From Dama dama (taxonomy: Eukaryota > Chordata > Mammalia > Artiodactyla > Cervidae), in the NCBI RefSeq assembly GCF_033118175.1, contig NC_083696.1, positions 34,209,001-34,273,000 of the forward strand: 64,000 bases of DNA, given 5' to 3'. Shown piece after piece: positions 11,116 through 22,718 of the stretch. The translations under genes were made by a program, and so were the position numbers. Every line of letters starts with the position of its first letter. The first letter of the stretch is position 1. A model generated the notes under the pieces. It did not search any database. It saw only the letters and a list, made by a program, of their open reading frames with translations, and was not told where the DNA came from.

Positions 11116-11919
11116 TGCTTCTCTGCAGCTGCCTCCTGAGACTTGAGAGGATGTTTAGGCTGCAAGTAAAAGAGCAGCTGAGTTAAAGTGGCTAGAGTAA
11201 TAAGGACACTTATCATCTTACCTAATGAGAAGTCCCGAGGCAGGGTAGCTTCAGAGTTGTTCAGCAGCCTCTGCATGGACCAGGCGCTTTCCATCTTTCT
11301 ACTCTGCCCCCTTAGCTCGTCTCCTTTGTCACTTAGAGTTCTCATTATAAGGTGGTTGTGAATGTCCTTCAGGTACTAACACATCCACCATGTAAGAGGT
11401 GGGATTGCCTGTTGCATTTCTTTTTATCATAGAGGAACACCATTCCTGGAGGCTCCCATCAGTCCTCCCGTTAGATCCCATTGCCCAGGATTGAATCCTA
11501 TACCCATAACTTAGCTGTAAAAGAGTCTAGAAATGTGAATATTTGGTATCTGTACTCCTCACTCTCTATAATGGGAGATGGACTTTGACTTCATGGAAGT
11601 AATGGAGGGGAGTGTGTGTGTGTGTTAGGGGGTGGGGAACTGCTGGTGGCTAAGTAAGCAGTAGTGTCTTTCAGAATAGATCAAATTGAGTAATAATTAT
11701 TGTTACAACAAAACTGTTAGTAACGTTTAATAAGATGTTAGCTGAGCCCTGGCTTATTTTAGGCACTCTTTGTATGATCAAATTCCGCAGCAAGAATAAT
11801 TATTGGATAATCCTTTGTAGCTTGTGTTGTTAAATATCAGTTCAGTCCTTGCTGAGCCCATGGGTTCTGTGCAGCTACACCCTGTCTTGTGTAGAGCAAG
11901 CATCTCTGCTCTTGCTGAA

Positions 11920-12123
11920 GTGGCAGCATGGCCAAGTGGTTGAGAGCTTGTGGTCCAGAGTACTACTTGCCTGGGTTTGAACCCTGGCTCTAACCATTGA
12001 CTAGTCAGGTGACTTTGGATAAGTCACTTTACCAGTTTGGCTTCAGTTTCCTCATCTGTAAAGTGGGGGTAGTAATGGTACAACTCCATGCTCTTGTTGT
12101 AACAATCAAACATACCATATATA
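11920..12123 (+). repeat. MIR SINE, left part, split by a Bov-tA
   Basis: It has a tRNA-like head ('agcatggccaagtggttgag', then 'gcctgggtttgaaccctgg' as B box) followed by the MIR core 'gtttcctcatctgtaaagtg'. The 3' end continues after the Bov-tA insertion at 12349-12400 ('acttaatacctggcccacag'). It is not a functional tRNA because there is no cloverleaf 3' half. Confidence 0.8.
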
Positions 12124-12346
12124 GTGCTAGTGCTAAGTCGCTTTCAGTTGCGTCCGACTCTTTGTGACCCCAGGGACTGAAGCCCACCAGGCTCCTCTGT
12201 TCATGGGATTCTCCAGGCAAGAATACTGGAGTGGGTTGCCATTTCCGTCTCCAGGGGATCTTCCCAACCAGAGATCGAACCTGCGTCTCTTATGTCTCCT
12301 GCATTGGCAGGCAGTTTCTTTACCGCTAGTGCCACTTAGGAAGCCC
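12124..12346 (-). repeat. Bov-tA SINE inserted in a MIR
   Basis: A near full-length Bov-tA on the minus strand, with head at 12346 and 3' end at 12124. Similar AT-rich words ('catatata' before, 'caatatata' after) flank it and may be a worn target duplication. The MIR is interrupted exactly here. Confidence 0.85.
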
Positions 12347-12454
12347 ATGCAATATATACCAAGTACTTAATACCTGGCCCACAGTAAGAACTGAAAATAT
12401 ACTGACTGTTGTCTTACTATTATGTGAAGGTATATTGGATTTACTCCTAAATAG

Positions 12455-12640
12455 TGTGAAGGCTCTGGCTTGGAATCTAATGTCTTTAAGCCCAAACTCC
12501 ATCACTTTCTGACTGTGTAAGACCTCAAGTGAATCACTGGGCCTCCTGTTTTTAATCTGAAATGGGCATAATAATTCCTCAATTGCCAATCTCTATTGGG
12601 TTGTTGAGATGAAATCTATAAAAGCATGTTGTAAATGCTA
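12455..12640 (+). repeat. MIR-like SINE
   Basis: The order 'aggctctggcttggaatc', 'ctgactgtgtaagacctcaa', 'gaaatgggcataataattcc' and 'gggttgttgagatgaaat' follows the MIR consensus on the + strand. The head is partly lost. Confidence 0.6.
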
Positions 12641-13107
12641 AAAAATCACCCAAATGCAGAATACTATTCTAATTAATTTAGTTAAAAAGGAGAAAATTGT
12701 TTACTGCATCCTAAGTTCCTTATCTGTTTGAACAGGAATTGGGGGTCACATGCAAACATACATATGTGCTCAAAATCAGGCCCCACGATGAGCCTGCAGG
12801 TGAAATCCGCACTAGGTTCGGGTAACAGCCACTCATGTTCTGTTAGTAAGGACGACCCAACTCTTTTCTCTATCAGACTCATCTGGAGTGCCATTCAGAG
12901 TACAGTGACTATCAGACACTAAAGGAATAGAAGAGAGAGGCAATTTGTTAAATACCGTGGTCTAGCTCTGATTTGTTTAGGCCTAGATTACATGGGCCAG
13001 CTCTTTGTGTTAAGTATATTCTGACAGAAAAGTAATGTTATTTCAATACTCTGCTAAGATCTTATCTCTTGATGTCCTCGGAGTGAAGGCAAAGTGTATT
13101 GACCATG

Positions 13108-13251
13108 CTGCTGCTGCTTCTGCTGCTGCTAAGTCACTTCAGTTGTGTCCAACTCTATGCGACCCTGTAGATGGCAGCCCACCAGGCTCCCCTGTCCCTG
13201 GGATTTTCCAGGCAAGAGTACTGGGGTGGGTTGCCGTTTCCTTCTCCAGTG
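13108..13251 (-). repeat. Bov-tA SINE, 5'-truncated, with target duplication
   Basis: The body and 3' end of Bov-tA, with a (CTG)-rich terminus near 13110-13130. The 9 bp word 'ttgaccatg' occurs at 13099-13107 and at 13252-13260, a clean target-site duplication. Confidence 0.85.
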
Positions 13252-13375
13252 TTGACCATGGGGAGGATGCAGTACTGTTAGCTCCACATCACTGGACAAT
13301 ATATCAGCTGGGTGCTCTTAACTGACAAATTCCAATTCAAACTGGCTTTAACATTAAAGATATTTACTGGATCAG

Positions 13376-13602
13376 CACTTCCCTGGTGGCTCAGATGGTA
13401 AAGAAAATGCCTGCAATGCAGACCTGGGTTTGATCTCTGGATTGGGAACATCCCCTGGATAAAGGAATGGCAACCCACTCCAATATTCTTGCCTGGAGAA
13501 TCCCATGAACAGAGGAGCTTGGCAGGCTGCAGTCCATGGGGTTGCAAGGAGTCAGACACAACTGAGTGACTAACACACACACATACACACACACACAGAG
13601 GA
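13376..13602 (+). repeat. Bov-tA SINE with CA-rich tail
   Basis: On the + strand: 'cttccctggtggctcagatg' head, BovB-derived body, 'gagtcagacacaactgagtg' end, then a short (CA)n tail to about 13598. Sequence 'ggatca' on both sides may be a remnant target duplication. Confidence 0.88.
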
Positions 13603-14054
13603 TCACATATCCAGAAATTTTGAGTTAAGTAGGGATCTAATTCAAGAACTATCCTGCCTTTTTGTGAGGCTTTATCCTCAGACTGTAGTGAAATGGTTAT
13701 AGCAGTTCCAGTTCTCACATTTTCATGGGACACCCTCCAGAGGAATTGAAAAACTACTTCCAACTCAGCATTCCAAGCAAAAGTCCTGCAGTCATTTTGA
13801 TCAGACCTCCTGGGTCACATGCCACCCTGAACAGTGAGTGAAATCACTGTTCTGATGCTGATTAGCTTAAGGTGTGTGATTAGCTTAAGGTGCCTTCGGA
13901 CTCAGAGTGGAATCAGTTTTCTTTCTGGTGGTGGTCTGCATGGGGGAGAGAGAGGTCAATGCCTGGAAATCAGGGTTCTCTTCCAAAGGAGAAAGAGGGG
14001 GAGGGGAAGATGGCTGCTAGGAAGTTTACCATACTAGATGTTTTGTCTGGGTCA

Positions 14055-14162
14055 GTGATTCTCAAAGTACATTCTGGGGACCCCCAGGAGTCCCTGAGAT
14101 CCTTTCAGGGGGTCCCTGAGTGTTCAAACTATTTTCAAAATAATATTAAGATGTTGTTTGCC
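14055..14162. repeat. Possible hAT-type DNA transposon remnant
   Basis: The start 'cagtgattctcaaagta' resembles hAT terminal repeats, and the 'ttcaggggg' to 'ttttcaaaataatatt' part resembles old hAT non-autonomous elements. It is interrupted by the following L1. Family not assigned. Confidence 0.4.
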
Positions 14163-15600
14163 TCTTTTAGGTTAAGGAGTTTTACTGAGATATAATTTAC
14201 ATACTATAAAATTCATCCATTTCAAGTGTATAACTTTAAGATACTCACAGAATTGTGCAGCCATCACCACAATCAGACAATCCCCCAAAGAAACTCTATG
14301 CCCTTTAGTAGTCATACTCCCTTTTCCCCCTAAACTTCCCAGCCCTAGGTAACCGCTGATCTACTTTTTGTCTCTATAGATTTGTTGGTTGTGGCCATTT
14401 GATGAAAATGAAGTCACATAATGATCTTTTGTGTCTGACTTCTTTCACTTGCATAATTGCTAGGTTCATCCATGTTGTAGCATGTATCAGTATTTCTTTC
14501 CTTTTAATTGGCGAATAATATTCTATTGAATGGATAGATCACAGTTTACCCTCAGTTGATGAAAATTTGGGTTGTTTCCACTTTTTGGCTATTTTGAAGA
14601 ATGTTGCAGTGAATATTCCAGTAAAATTTGCCATTTCCCTTGGGTATATACCTGGGAGTGAAATTACTGGGCCATAGAGTAACTGTGTTTAATCTTTTGA
14701 ATTGAATAGTTTGCCAGACTATTATCCCAAGCAGCTGCACCATTTTACATTTCCACCAGCAATGTATAAGGGTTTTAGTTTCTCCACATCCTTGCCAACA
14801 CTTGTTATTATCTGTTTGATTATAAACTGTCGTAGTGGGTGTGAAGTGATACCTTATTATGGTTTTGATTTGCATTTCCTTGATGCTAATGATGTTGACC
14901 ATCATTTCATGTGCTTATTGGCTGTTTGTCTATCTTCTTTGGAGAACTGTCTATTTGGATCCTTTGCCTATTTTAAAATTGGATTGTTGCTTTATTATTG
15001 AGTTCTAATAATTCTTCACATATTCTGGATACAGACTCTTTATTTGATAAATGATTTACAGACATTTTTCTCATTCTGTGGGTTTTTTTAGTCTGATGGT
15101 GTCAAAATTTTAAAAATTTTGATGAAATCCAATTTATCTGTTTTTTCTTTTTTTCCTTGTGATTTTTTGTGTCATAGCTAACTAACTGTTGCCTAAGGTC
15201 ATGGATTTATACCTGTGTCTTCTTTAAACAGTTTTATAGTTTTAGCTATTATATGTGGGTCTTTGATTCATTATTTTACTGATATGTGATTTGGATATCA
15301 TAAATGTCACCATTTTAAAGTGTCAAATTCAGTAGCTTTAGTATATTCACATTATATACTGTATATACAGCCATTACTGCTAATTCCAGAACATTTTCAT
15401 CATCCCCCCAAATAAAACTGTTCCTGTTAATAGTCACTCCCCATCTGACCCATTTTGAATTAGTTTTATGTGTGATGTGAGGCAGAGGTCCAACTTGATT
15501 CTCGTGCATGTGGATATCCAGTTGTCTCAGCACCGTTTGTTGAAAAAACTATTTTCCTGTTTGTCACTCTTGTTGCGATGTTGATTGCCTTTCCACTCTC
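14163..15600 (-). repeat. Old L1 3' half, antisense
   Basis: It starts with the complement of an L1M-type 3' UTR ('ttttactgagatataattta') and runs through the C-terminal ORF2 text up to the complement of the 'tgttgaaaaaactatttt' region. Stops interrupt the frame; the longest piece is 117 codons on the minus strand at 14552-14905. Confidence 0.75.
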
Positions 15601-18490
15601 ATGCTCTCGTAAGTGTACAATGGAGTTTTCCAGAGGCTGGAAAACATGTGACATAACAACACATTAACTACAGAAGCAGATGGGAGGATCCAGCTGTCTT
15701 CTATTGAGCCAGACACTAAAGATGCTAAAAATGTAAAAAGCACTACTGTTCTCAATTAATTGGCTTTATTTTGTAAAACAAAGTTATTTTTCATAAAAGA
15801 ATGCTATTTATGTTCATGTGCAATGGGTTTGTTATTTTTTAAATGAATCAATTATTGATTATTTTAAAAGAGGTGCTAGTTAAGGCAAACACAGTTAAGA
15901 CCATAGCTGAGCAGAATGCTTGGGAAATGGATTATCTGATTAAATAATTTCAAAAACTTGTCAGTCTCTCAATTCTTCACTAATTAAAGTACTTTTTTAA
16001 AATGCAAAAAAAAAAATCATCAGTGAATATTGAGATATACCACCCAAATAAACAAAAGTTCTATAGATCCTCAATAGTGTAAAGGAATTTTGAGGCCAAT
16101 AAGCTCAAGAATTGCTGGTTTTGGTGATTGCCAATTTACTGAACTTCCTGAAAAAAATTTTAATAGTCCTAAGTAAAACAAAGAACTATTCCCATGCATC
16201 TTGGGTCTCCGGGATTGCAAATTATAAGTACTTGAAATGATGTCAGATAAGTAAAAAATCCCAGCATGTGCATAAAAAATGTGTATATGTATATTTGAAA
16301 TTCTTAATATTAACCATATACTTGTGTGTGTGTGTGTGTGTACATTGCAGTGTTAAGAGTAGACGATCAAGGGCAGGCTCTTCTGTCATAAGCATTTCCC
16401 AATTGCACTTGCTCTCCAGCTGAATCTCATTTTTTTCAACTCTAATAATTTGGAGTCTTACTTTGAGACCCCTCTTTTCATTGTGGAAAATGTACAGCGA
16501 CAATGCATTGTGTTTAACATATAAACTGCTTGAATCAAGTCCCTCAGTCACTGAATTCTTAAGTTGTTACTTCTTTTAATCACTAGGCATTTTGGGAGCT
16601 CTTGAAAACATGGCAGGAATGGAAATAACAGAATTTGTTGCATAGAGAATCTGAGATTCACATGCATGAGTGATAGGCCTTCAGTAGCTAGCATGGTCCT
16701 CTCTCTGTTTCCACTTTGTGTGGGAAAGGCTGCAAGTTGCTCCTCCTATGAAATAGCAGAGAGCCAGATGTGGAGTCCGTAGATGGGGGAAAATAGGATT
16801 ATGATCAGGAGCCCTTAGGGCAGGTTTTGCAGCTGAGATCTGAACTTAATTCAGGCTAAAAGGAGTTGGCGTTCAGCTCCTGGGAGGGATGTGTAAATGC
16901 TTCGCAGTTTTGGATATTCACGTGGATCTTCTGTGCCATTGTTAAAATGCATATTTCTGATTCAGGCAGTCCTGAGGAGGGCCCTGAAATTATGCATTTC
17001 CCGCAGGCTTCTAGATGCCATGCTCTGTGAACCACATTTGGAATAGTAAGGCTTTAATGGAAATTATCTATTTCATAGTAATATTCTTAACTTCCTTGAG
17101 TGTGGAGCTTTTTGACCCTTAGCTCTCTGGATAATACCTCACCTGGCACATTTCCCTTGGTAGAGGTTCAGTGAATGTTTGAGTGAGTGAGTGAGTGAAT
17201 GAGTGAATAAAGAAATCCATCCAGGTGTGTCTATCACAATAAACTGAAGTACCGATTAGACATTGATGCTGGAGATGAAATGACACCTTTTGACTCCCAT
17301 CCCCAGCCAGATGAAGAGTTTGTTTTTCAAACAGGCTTTCCTAATGATGGCCAGTCTGATGAAGTGTTGAATGTCTGTGAGAGTGTTTACGGGCGCTCAG
17401 GGTTAATGAGAGAATTCTTGTCCCTCTGGACCACGTTTCCCACTCTTGCCTTCCTGTATCCTGGACTCTTGGTGGCATTGTGGAGGAGCTCTGGCAACTC
17501 CTTGGCATAAACAAATCATTGTGTATAAAGCCAGCCATGCCCGGAAGATCCCTGAGGCATAGGAGGCCCAGCTGTTCTCACTGGCAGAAGTGACCTCGGG
17601 GGACCGTGACCCCAGAGGACAGTGAAAAAATGCCTTCGAGGTGTAATATAAGCTCTTGAGCTGTTTGTTTGGTGACTGTGCCTGAAGGTGCAGGAGGGAA
17701 GTGAGAGGATCACTCTGAAAAAAAATGAAGCTCATTCTAAAGGGAAAGAGCATTTGTATAGATCAAGCCATCATGCTTTTCAAAAGTGGATTAGTAAAGG
17801 TTTTTTGAAATAACTTCAATCTTAGTCAATAAGCATTTAAAAATATCTTCTATATGCCAAGCACAGAGCTAGGAACTGGAGATAAAAAGAAAATAAAATC
17901 AGACATCAAGAGGCTCACAGTCATTTGGAAGAAGAGAGACAAGATAGTGATTCAAGGACAACATGACAGGCATAGGGACAGGTATACGGGTAGATGACCA
18001 AGAGGAGGCATCTGTATCAGACTGGGGCATCAATCGGTATCGCTGGTATAGATGAATATTGATTAATAATTAAAGGCAAATGAAAATCAATTCTTTGAAG
18101 AAGGGAAGAAGGCATGCAAAACACGCTGAACTTGTGATTGATGTAAAACCTTGGGCATGATCAGCATAACTGGATATAGAAATGAGGGGAGGGGGAGTCT
18201 TGGATTAGTCCCGGTGGTTGATTTCAGGGACAGGGGTCATGGTGTCACCAACACAGTACAGGTCACAAGTTTTGGGGACCCACTGGAAAATAAAAATCTG
18301 GGGCCTCTTGTTAAAAATTATTTCAAGATCACAGCAGGAGACCGTTAAACAAAGCATGGGTCCTTCTTAGCATGGATCTCACACCCACGAAGCTGATTCT
18401 GAGAAGACAGGATAAAGGAGAAGCAGATTAGGGGAGGAGTTTGGGCATGCGGACGTCATCGTGCCTGCAGGGTATCTGAGTAGAGAATTC
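15601..18490 (+). other. Intron 1, mostly unique sequence
   Basis: AT-rich unique sequence with a (TG)n run at 16323-16341, a (GAGT)n run at 17183-17206 and a MER20-like piece near 16938-17048. No splice-bounded open frame with a recognisable domain was seen. Confidence 0.45.
16938..17048. repeat. MER20-like hAT remnant
   Basis: The words 'gccattgttaaaatgcatat', 'ctgattcaggcagtcctgag' and 'tgaaccacatttggaatag' follow the order of the MER20 non-autonomous hAT element. It is diverged and lacks one terminal repeat. Confidence 0.5.
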
Positions 18491-18497
18491 TTGGTAG

Positions 18498-18650
18498 CCA
18501 GGCAAGAATACCAGAGTGGGTTGCGGTCCCAAAGGGAATGGCAACCTCTTCCGGTATTCTTGCCTGGAGAATCCTGTGGGTAGAGGAGCCTGGTGAGCCC
18601 CAGTCTGTGGAGTTGCAAAGAGTCGGACATGACTGAGCAACTAACACACA
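18498..18650 (+). repeat. Bov-tA body with an inverted duplicate of its start
   Basis: A + strand Bov-tA body runs from about 18531 to 18650, ending in a short CA tail. Just before it, 18498-18524 holds the same segment inverted, so 18498-18524 and 18541-18567 form an imperfect 27 bp inverted repeat with a 16 base spacer. The tRNA-like head is absent. Confidence 0.75.
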
Positions 18651-21600
18651 CACACAGTTGGAAATAAGGAATGAAAGTCAGCAGAGATGTCTGACCTGGA
18701 GACACAGATAAGAGAATCCTTAGTATTCATGCAAGTGGTTGTAGAAATCATGTGGTATGAAAGGAACTATTACATGGGTCTTACTTTTTTGTCTGTCTTT
18801 CTGTTTGGGGCATCCTTGTAGATCAAACCAATGGAGTTTGAGCTTTGGAATTGTTTCCAAGAGTGCTTGATCATTTTCCCTTTGTTTGGCAGTTCCCACC
18901 TGAATGAGAGCTTCTCCATTTTATTTTGCAAATAGGGCAGCTGCCTCAGAGTTCTCAGTGGAAAAGCACTTTCCTTCTCTTAATTTTTGTTTTCTAGCTT
19001 GGACTAACAAATGACAAAAAGTCCTCTCCAGGCTATAAGACTCTGACTTACAAAACATAGGACTTTCACTCTAGGGAAGTTACCCTTTGAGACAGTGTCA
19101 TGAACATTAGATAATACATTTTTAAATCCTATCAAAAGGATACAAACTGGAAGTAAACATGTCATGGAACAACTTTGTAAGTTATGCTGCAATAATTTAT
19201 CTTTTCTTTACTATTTATGTGTCTCAGATATATCCAATGGCAAATTTTGTTTCCTGTTTAGTTTCCAGGAGATTATTGTGAATGTTGATTAAAATAAATT
19301 CAAGGTCTGTAAGATCCCTCAAAGAAATAATTTAATATTGGTAACATGATTTGGATCTTAGATGTGCAATACAGCTTTGTCTCAATAGATCTGTTATTAT
19401 GCTAAGGTTTTAAATATGATTATTCTGTTGCAGGGGAAGCAATTAACATATTAACAGATTACGATTTGGTCTATTACCTCTCATTTCAGAAGTGTAATTT
19501 GCATCTTTGAGGCACTAGGCCTTAATGGTGAATGTTAGTGTGGAAAGGATTGACTGAATCAGAATTTTCACATGCAAACTGTGAAAATTTGAATACAATA
19601 TCAGTTACAAATGGATTGATAATAAAATTAAGCAACCTTAAAAAAATCAGAAACTAATTAACTTTTTTAATAGAAGAGAGGACAAAAGCCTAATCAATAA
19701 ATTGGCTAGTAATTCTTCCTTGATGTTATTAACTGATGTTATTTTTGAGAGCTGGGTTTTACGTGTATGCCTGCCCATTGTTCTGAAAATAATGCTAGTC
19801 TTTGTGATCTTTATCATATGTAGGTATCATCTATAGTTTTATGATGTTGGGAATTATTGGTTCTTTATTTAGCAACATCTTTCTCTCTCCTCATATGCCT
19901 CTTGATTTTCTTGAGTTGTATGCTCATAATATGAATTAGTTAGTTGATTAAATTGAGATCCAGAGGTGTGATTTGCCTGAATTTGCCTATTTAGCAAAAT
20001 TAGGATGAGATATGGTGTCTTGGATTACACATTAAATACTACTGTTATTGTGTTTTTTAATCTTTTTTGGTAGTCTAAGTGATATAATTCTCTTCCACTG
20101 ACAACTGTTAATAACACAGGGAGAAAACCTCACAATGACCACATTTCTGGGTAAAGAAAATAAATTGATTTCTTAGAAGTATCATCGAAGGACCACAGTT
20201 CTAGTTCTTCTCCACTTTTCTGTAGTCAAAATGTGGCTCAATGTAGCTCAGTGTACCTCAAAATGAAAATGTCCATCAGTTGTTCAGGTATTTTTGAATA
20301 TTTTGGCATCTAACATTCCTACACAATTAAAAGATATCTTCCTTTTCCCTTTATAAGTTTGGCATGGGACAGACATTGCTTGCATTTTGAACTTTCAAAA
20401 AATTACAAAGTGAAAAAAAAAGAGGACGAATGATGTCATAGAATTATCTATCTATCCTATAGTAAATTTACCTTGTAGTCTTTGGATTGACTCTGGAAGT
20501 CAGTTCTTAGTAATCCTAGGCCATGGTATTTAGAAAACTTCTAGAAAAATATGAAAATAAAGTTTTTTTGTTTAGGCACTAGCTATGTCCTTGTCAGGCT
20601 GTTTGTTTTGAAGGCTTAGGAAGAAGCGTAATAAAATCTCTGGAGTCAGAGGAGGAAAAAACACTGTATGCCCCCTGGAGCCGAGTCAAGGATAACTTCA
20701 CCTCGTGTGTTTCCAAACCTCAAGGGAGATTCTTTCTGCGGGGATCATGGCAGTGGGGGATGGGGGTTGGTCACCTTGACGGGCATCTTTTGTCTCCATG
20801 TTTGGAGACATAGGTTTTTCACCAGGTGTAGATGGCATCTTCTTGGTTCAGTGCTGATTAAAAGGAAAAAAGGAGGAAAAGTTGTACAGTAATTCAAGGG
20901 CAGCCACAAAGTCTGAGTTTGCAGCGCCAGCAGCAGTGTGGTAATTTGAGAATAGCAAATTAGAAGAACAAAGCAGATTTTAATCATATGCCACAGAGAG
21001 GAAGGTGGTTTAGGTTTATCTCCAAATTGTACCTTCATTAGAGTAAAGGAGGTTTTTAATGCTATAATCCAATGTTTATTGTTAAAGATTTCTTTGTTTC
21101 TTTCTTCCAGTGTTTCTTTAGCACACTCACTGGGTGGGAAATGCCAGCTTTCTTCCCATCAGTGAACTCAGCAGTTCTTAAATATAAAACATTTTCTTGA
21201 CGTTATTGGAAATAGAATGAGGGAGAAAGAGTGACAGAGTTTGAGATTCAAGAACGCTACCCTTTCGGAGACTTTAGTCTGAGGGCAAAATTGTCCCATT
21301 CCATCCTTTCTGTCCATCCATTCATCCATCCATCCATCTGTCAACCCATCCACCTACTTCTCCACTCATTTATCCGATAGCACCTCTCTTAAGAACTGGT
21401 CTGAGTACCAGAGATAAAAAGATAAGTAAGAATATGGTCCTTTCCAGTCCGGTAGAGAAGACAGACACACAGTTTCAAGATGGTAGTGTTATGATTGAAG
21501 AACACTAGGATATTACTGGAGCAGAGAGAGAAACCAAGGTATTACTTAGGGGAAGGTATAACCCTCCTTTAATCTCTAGTCGCCCTCTCCTAAATTCACT

Positions 21601-22480
21601 ACTCCTCAAAAGGGTGGATCACAGATATTTTCTTTGAAATGGATCACAGATATTTTCTTACTCCCATTTAAATGCAAATAAGAGCATCTTGAAGAACTTT
21701 GTGCTTCTCCTTGCAGATAATCTCAGCAAAAGTTGTACGTTGCTATAAAAGGTAATTTCAAGAGAAGTCACACATCCCCTTCCCTGCTTTCTACTGGGTC
21801 TTCATCCTCACAGTGTCTCCTGTATAGAACTTCTGGAGCAGCCGCTGGGGCTCCCAATGTAGCCTGGGCAGACCAGGGAGGATTTTCTGGAGGATATCAT
21901 GGCTTAGATGAGTTTTAAAGAAAAAGTAAACATTGTCTGGCTGACAGACTGGGGGAATGTGTTGAGAAGGTGGTATAGTAAGGGAAAGAAGGGCCTCTGG
22001 CAGAAGGCTGTGCATAGGAAAAGGCATGATATTTGTAAGGAACTCGGAGAAATGCATTGATTTTATAGGTCACTAGAGAGGTCCATAATATGCAGTGGGG
22101 AGCTGGCAATTATGAGCTCAAACTGTGCAGACAATGGAGTGGACAGCTGGAGTCTAGAAAACAGTACTGGCTACTGTTGACTGCAGAATAATTAGGACAA
22201 CCCTACTGAGGCATGGTATGTATGGTTCAATGACCATTGTCATTGTTTTGCAGGGTCAGCTTGACTACTGTTCCAGGGCAAAAGATAAGACGCATGGAGT
22301 GTTTTGTCTCAGGCACTACCCCAAGGAACACTGGAGGTTTCAAGTTCTTAGCTGAGGTTTTAAGTTTTCATGTGCTGTTGAGAGTGGCAGTGGTTCCATG
22401 ATCTGTGATCTTCAGTGATGAAGCAAATCTTTCTTAATTACAGGTCAGGAAGTTTACACACTTTTCCAAAGCATGCCTTT
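18651..22480 (+). other. Intron 1, repeat-poor AT-rich stretch
   Basis: About 3.8 kb with few recognisable repeats, the largest such stretch in the window. It has a (TCCA)n run at 21312-21355 and a 25 bp-period duplication near 21615-21660. No exon or RNA gene was recognised. Low repeat load sometimes marks conserved regulatory DNA, but that is a guess here. Confidence 0.4.
21312..21355. repeat. (TCCA)n microsatellite, imperfect
   Basis: About ten TCCA-like units with a few interruptions. Confidence 0.8.
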
Positions 22481-22483
22481 AAT

Positions 22484-22706
22484 GTGTTGTGTGCTAAGTT
22501 GCTTCAATTGTGATCGACTCTCTGAGACCCAATGGACTGTAGCCTGCCAGGCTCCTCTGTCCATGGGATTTTCCAGGCAAGAATACTGGAATGGGTTGTC
22601 ACACCCTCCTCTAGTGGATCTTTGTGACTTAGGGGTCGAAAGTGCATCTCTTTTGTCTCCTGATTTGGCAGGCGGGTTCTCTACTACTAATGCCCCCTGG
22701 GAAGTC
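22484..22706 (-). repeat. Bov-tA SINE, near full length
   Basis: The minus strand starts with 'ggacttcccagggggcatta' and carries a worn tRNA-like head, then the usual body. It ends just before a BovB insertion. Confidence 0.85.
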
Positions 22707-22718
22707 CTCTAACCTGTT

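Noticed and set aside
11920..12000. A tRNA-like sequence with an A-box and B-box-like pattern
   Set aside because: It is the head of a MIR SINE; no acceptor-stem pairing, and MIR core text follows directly.
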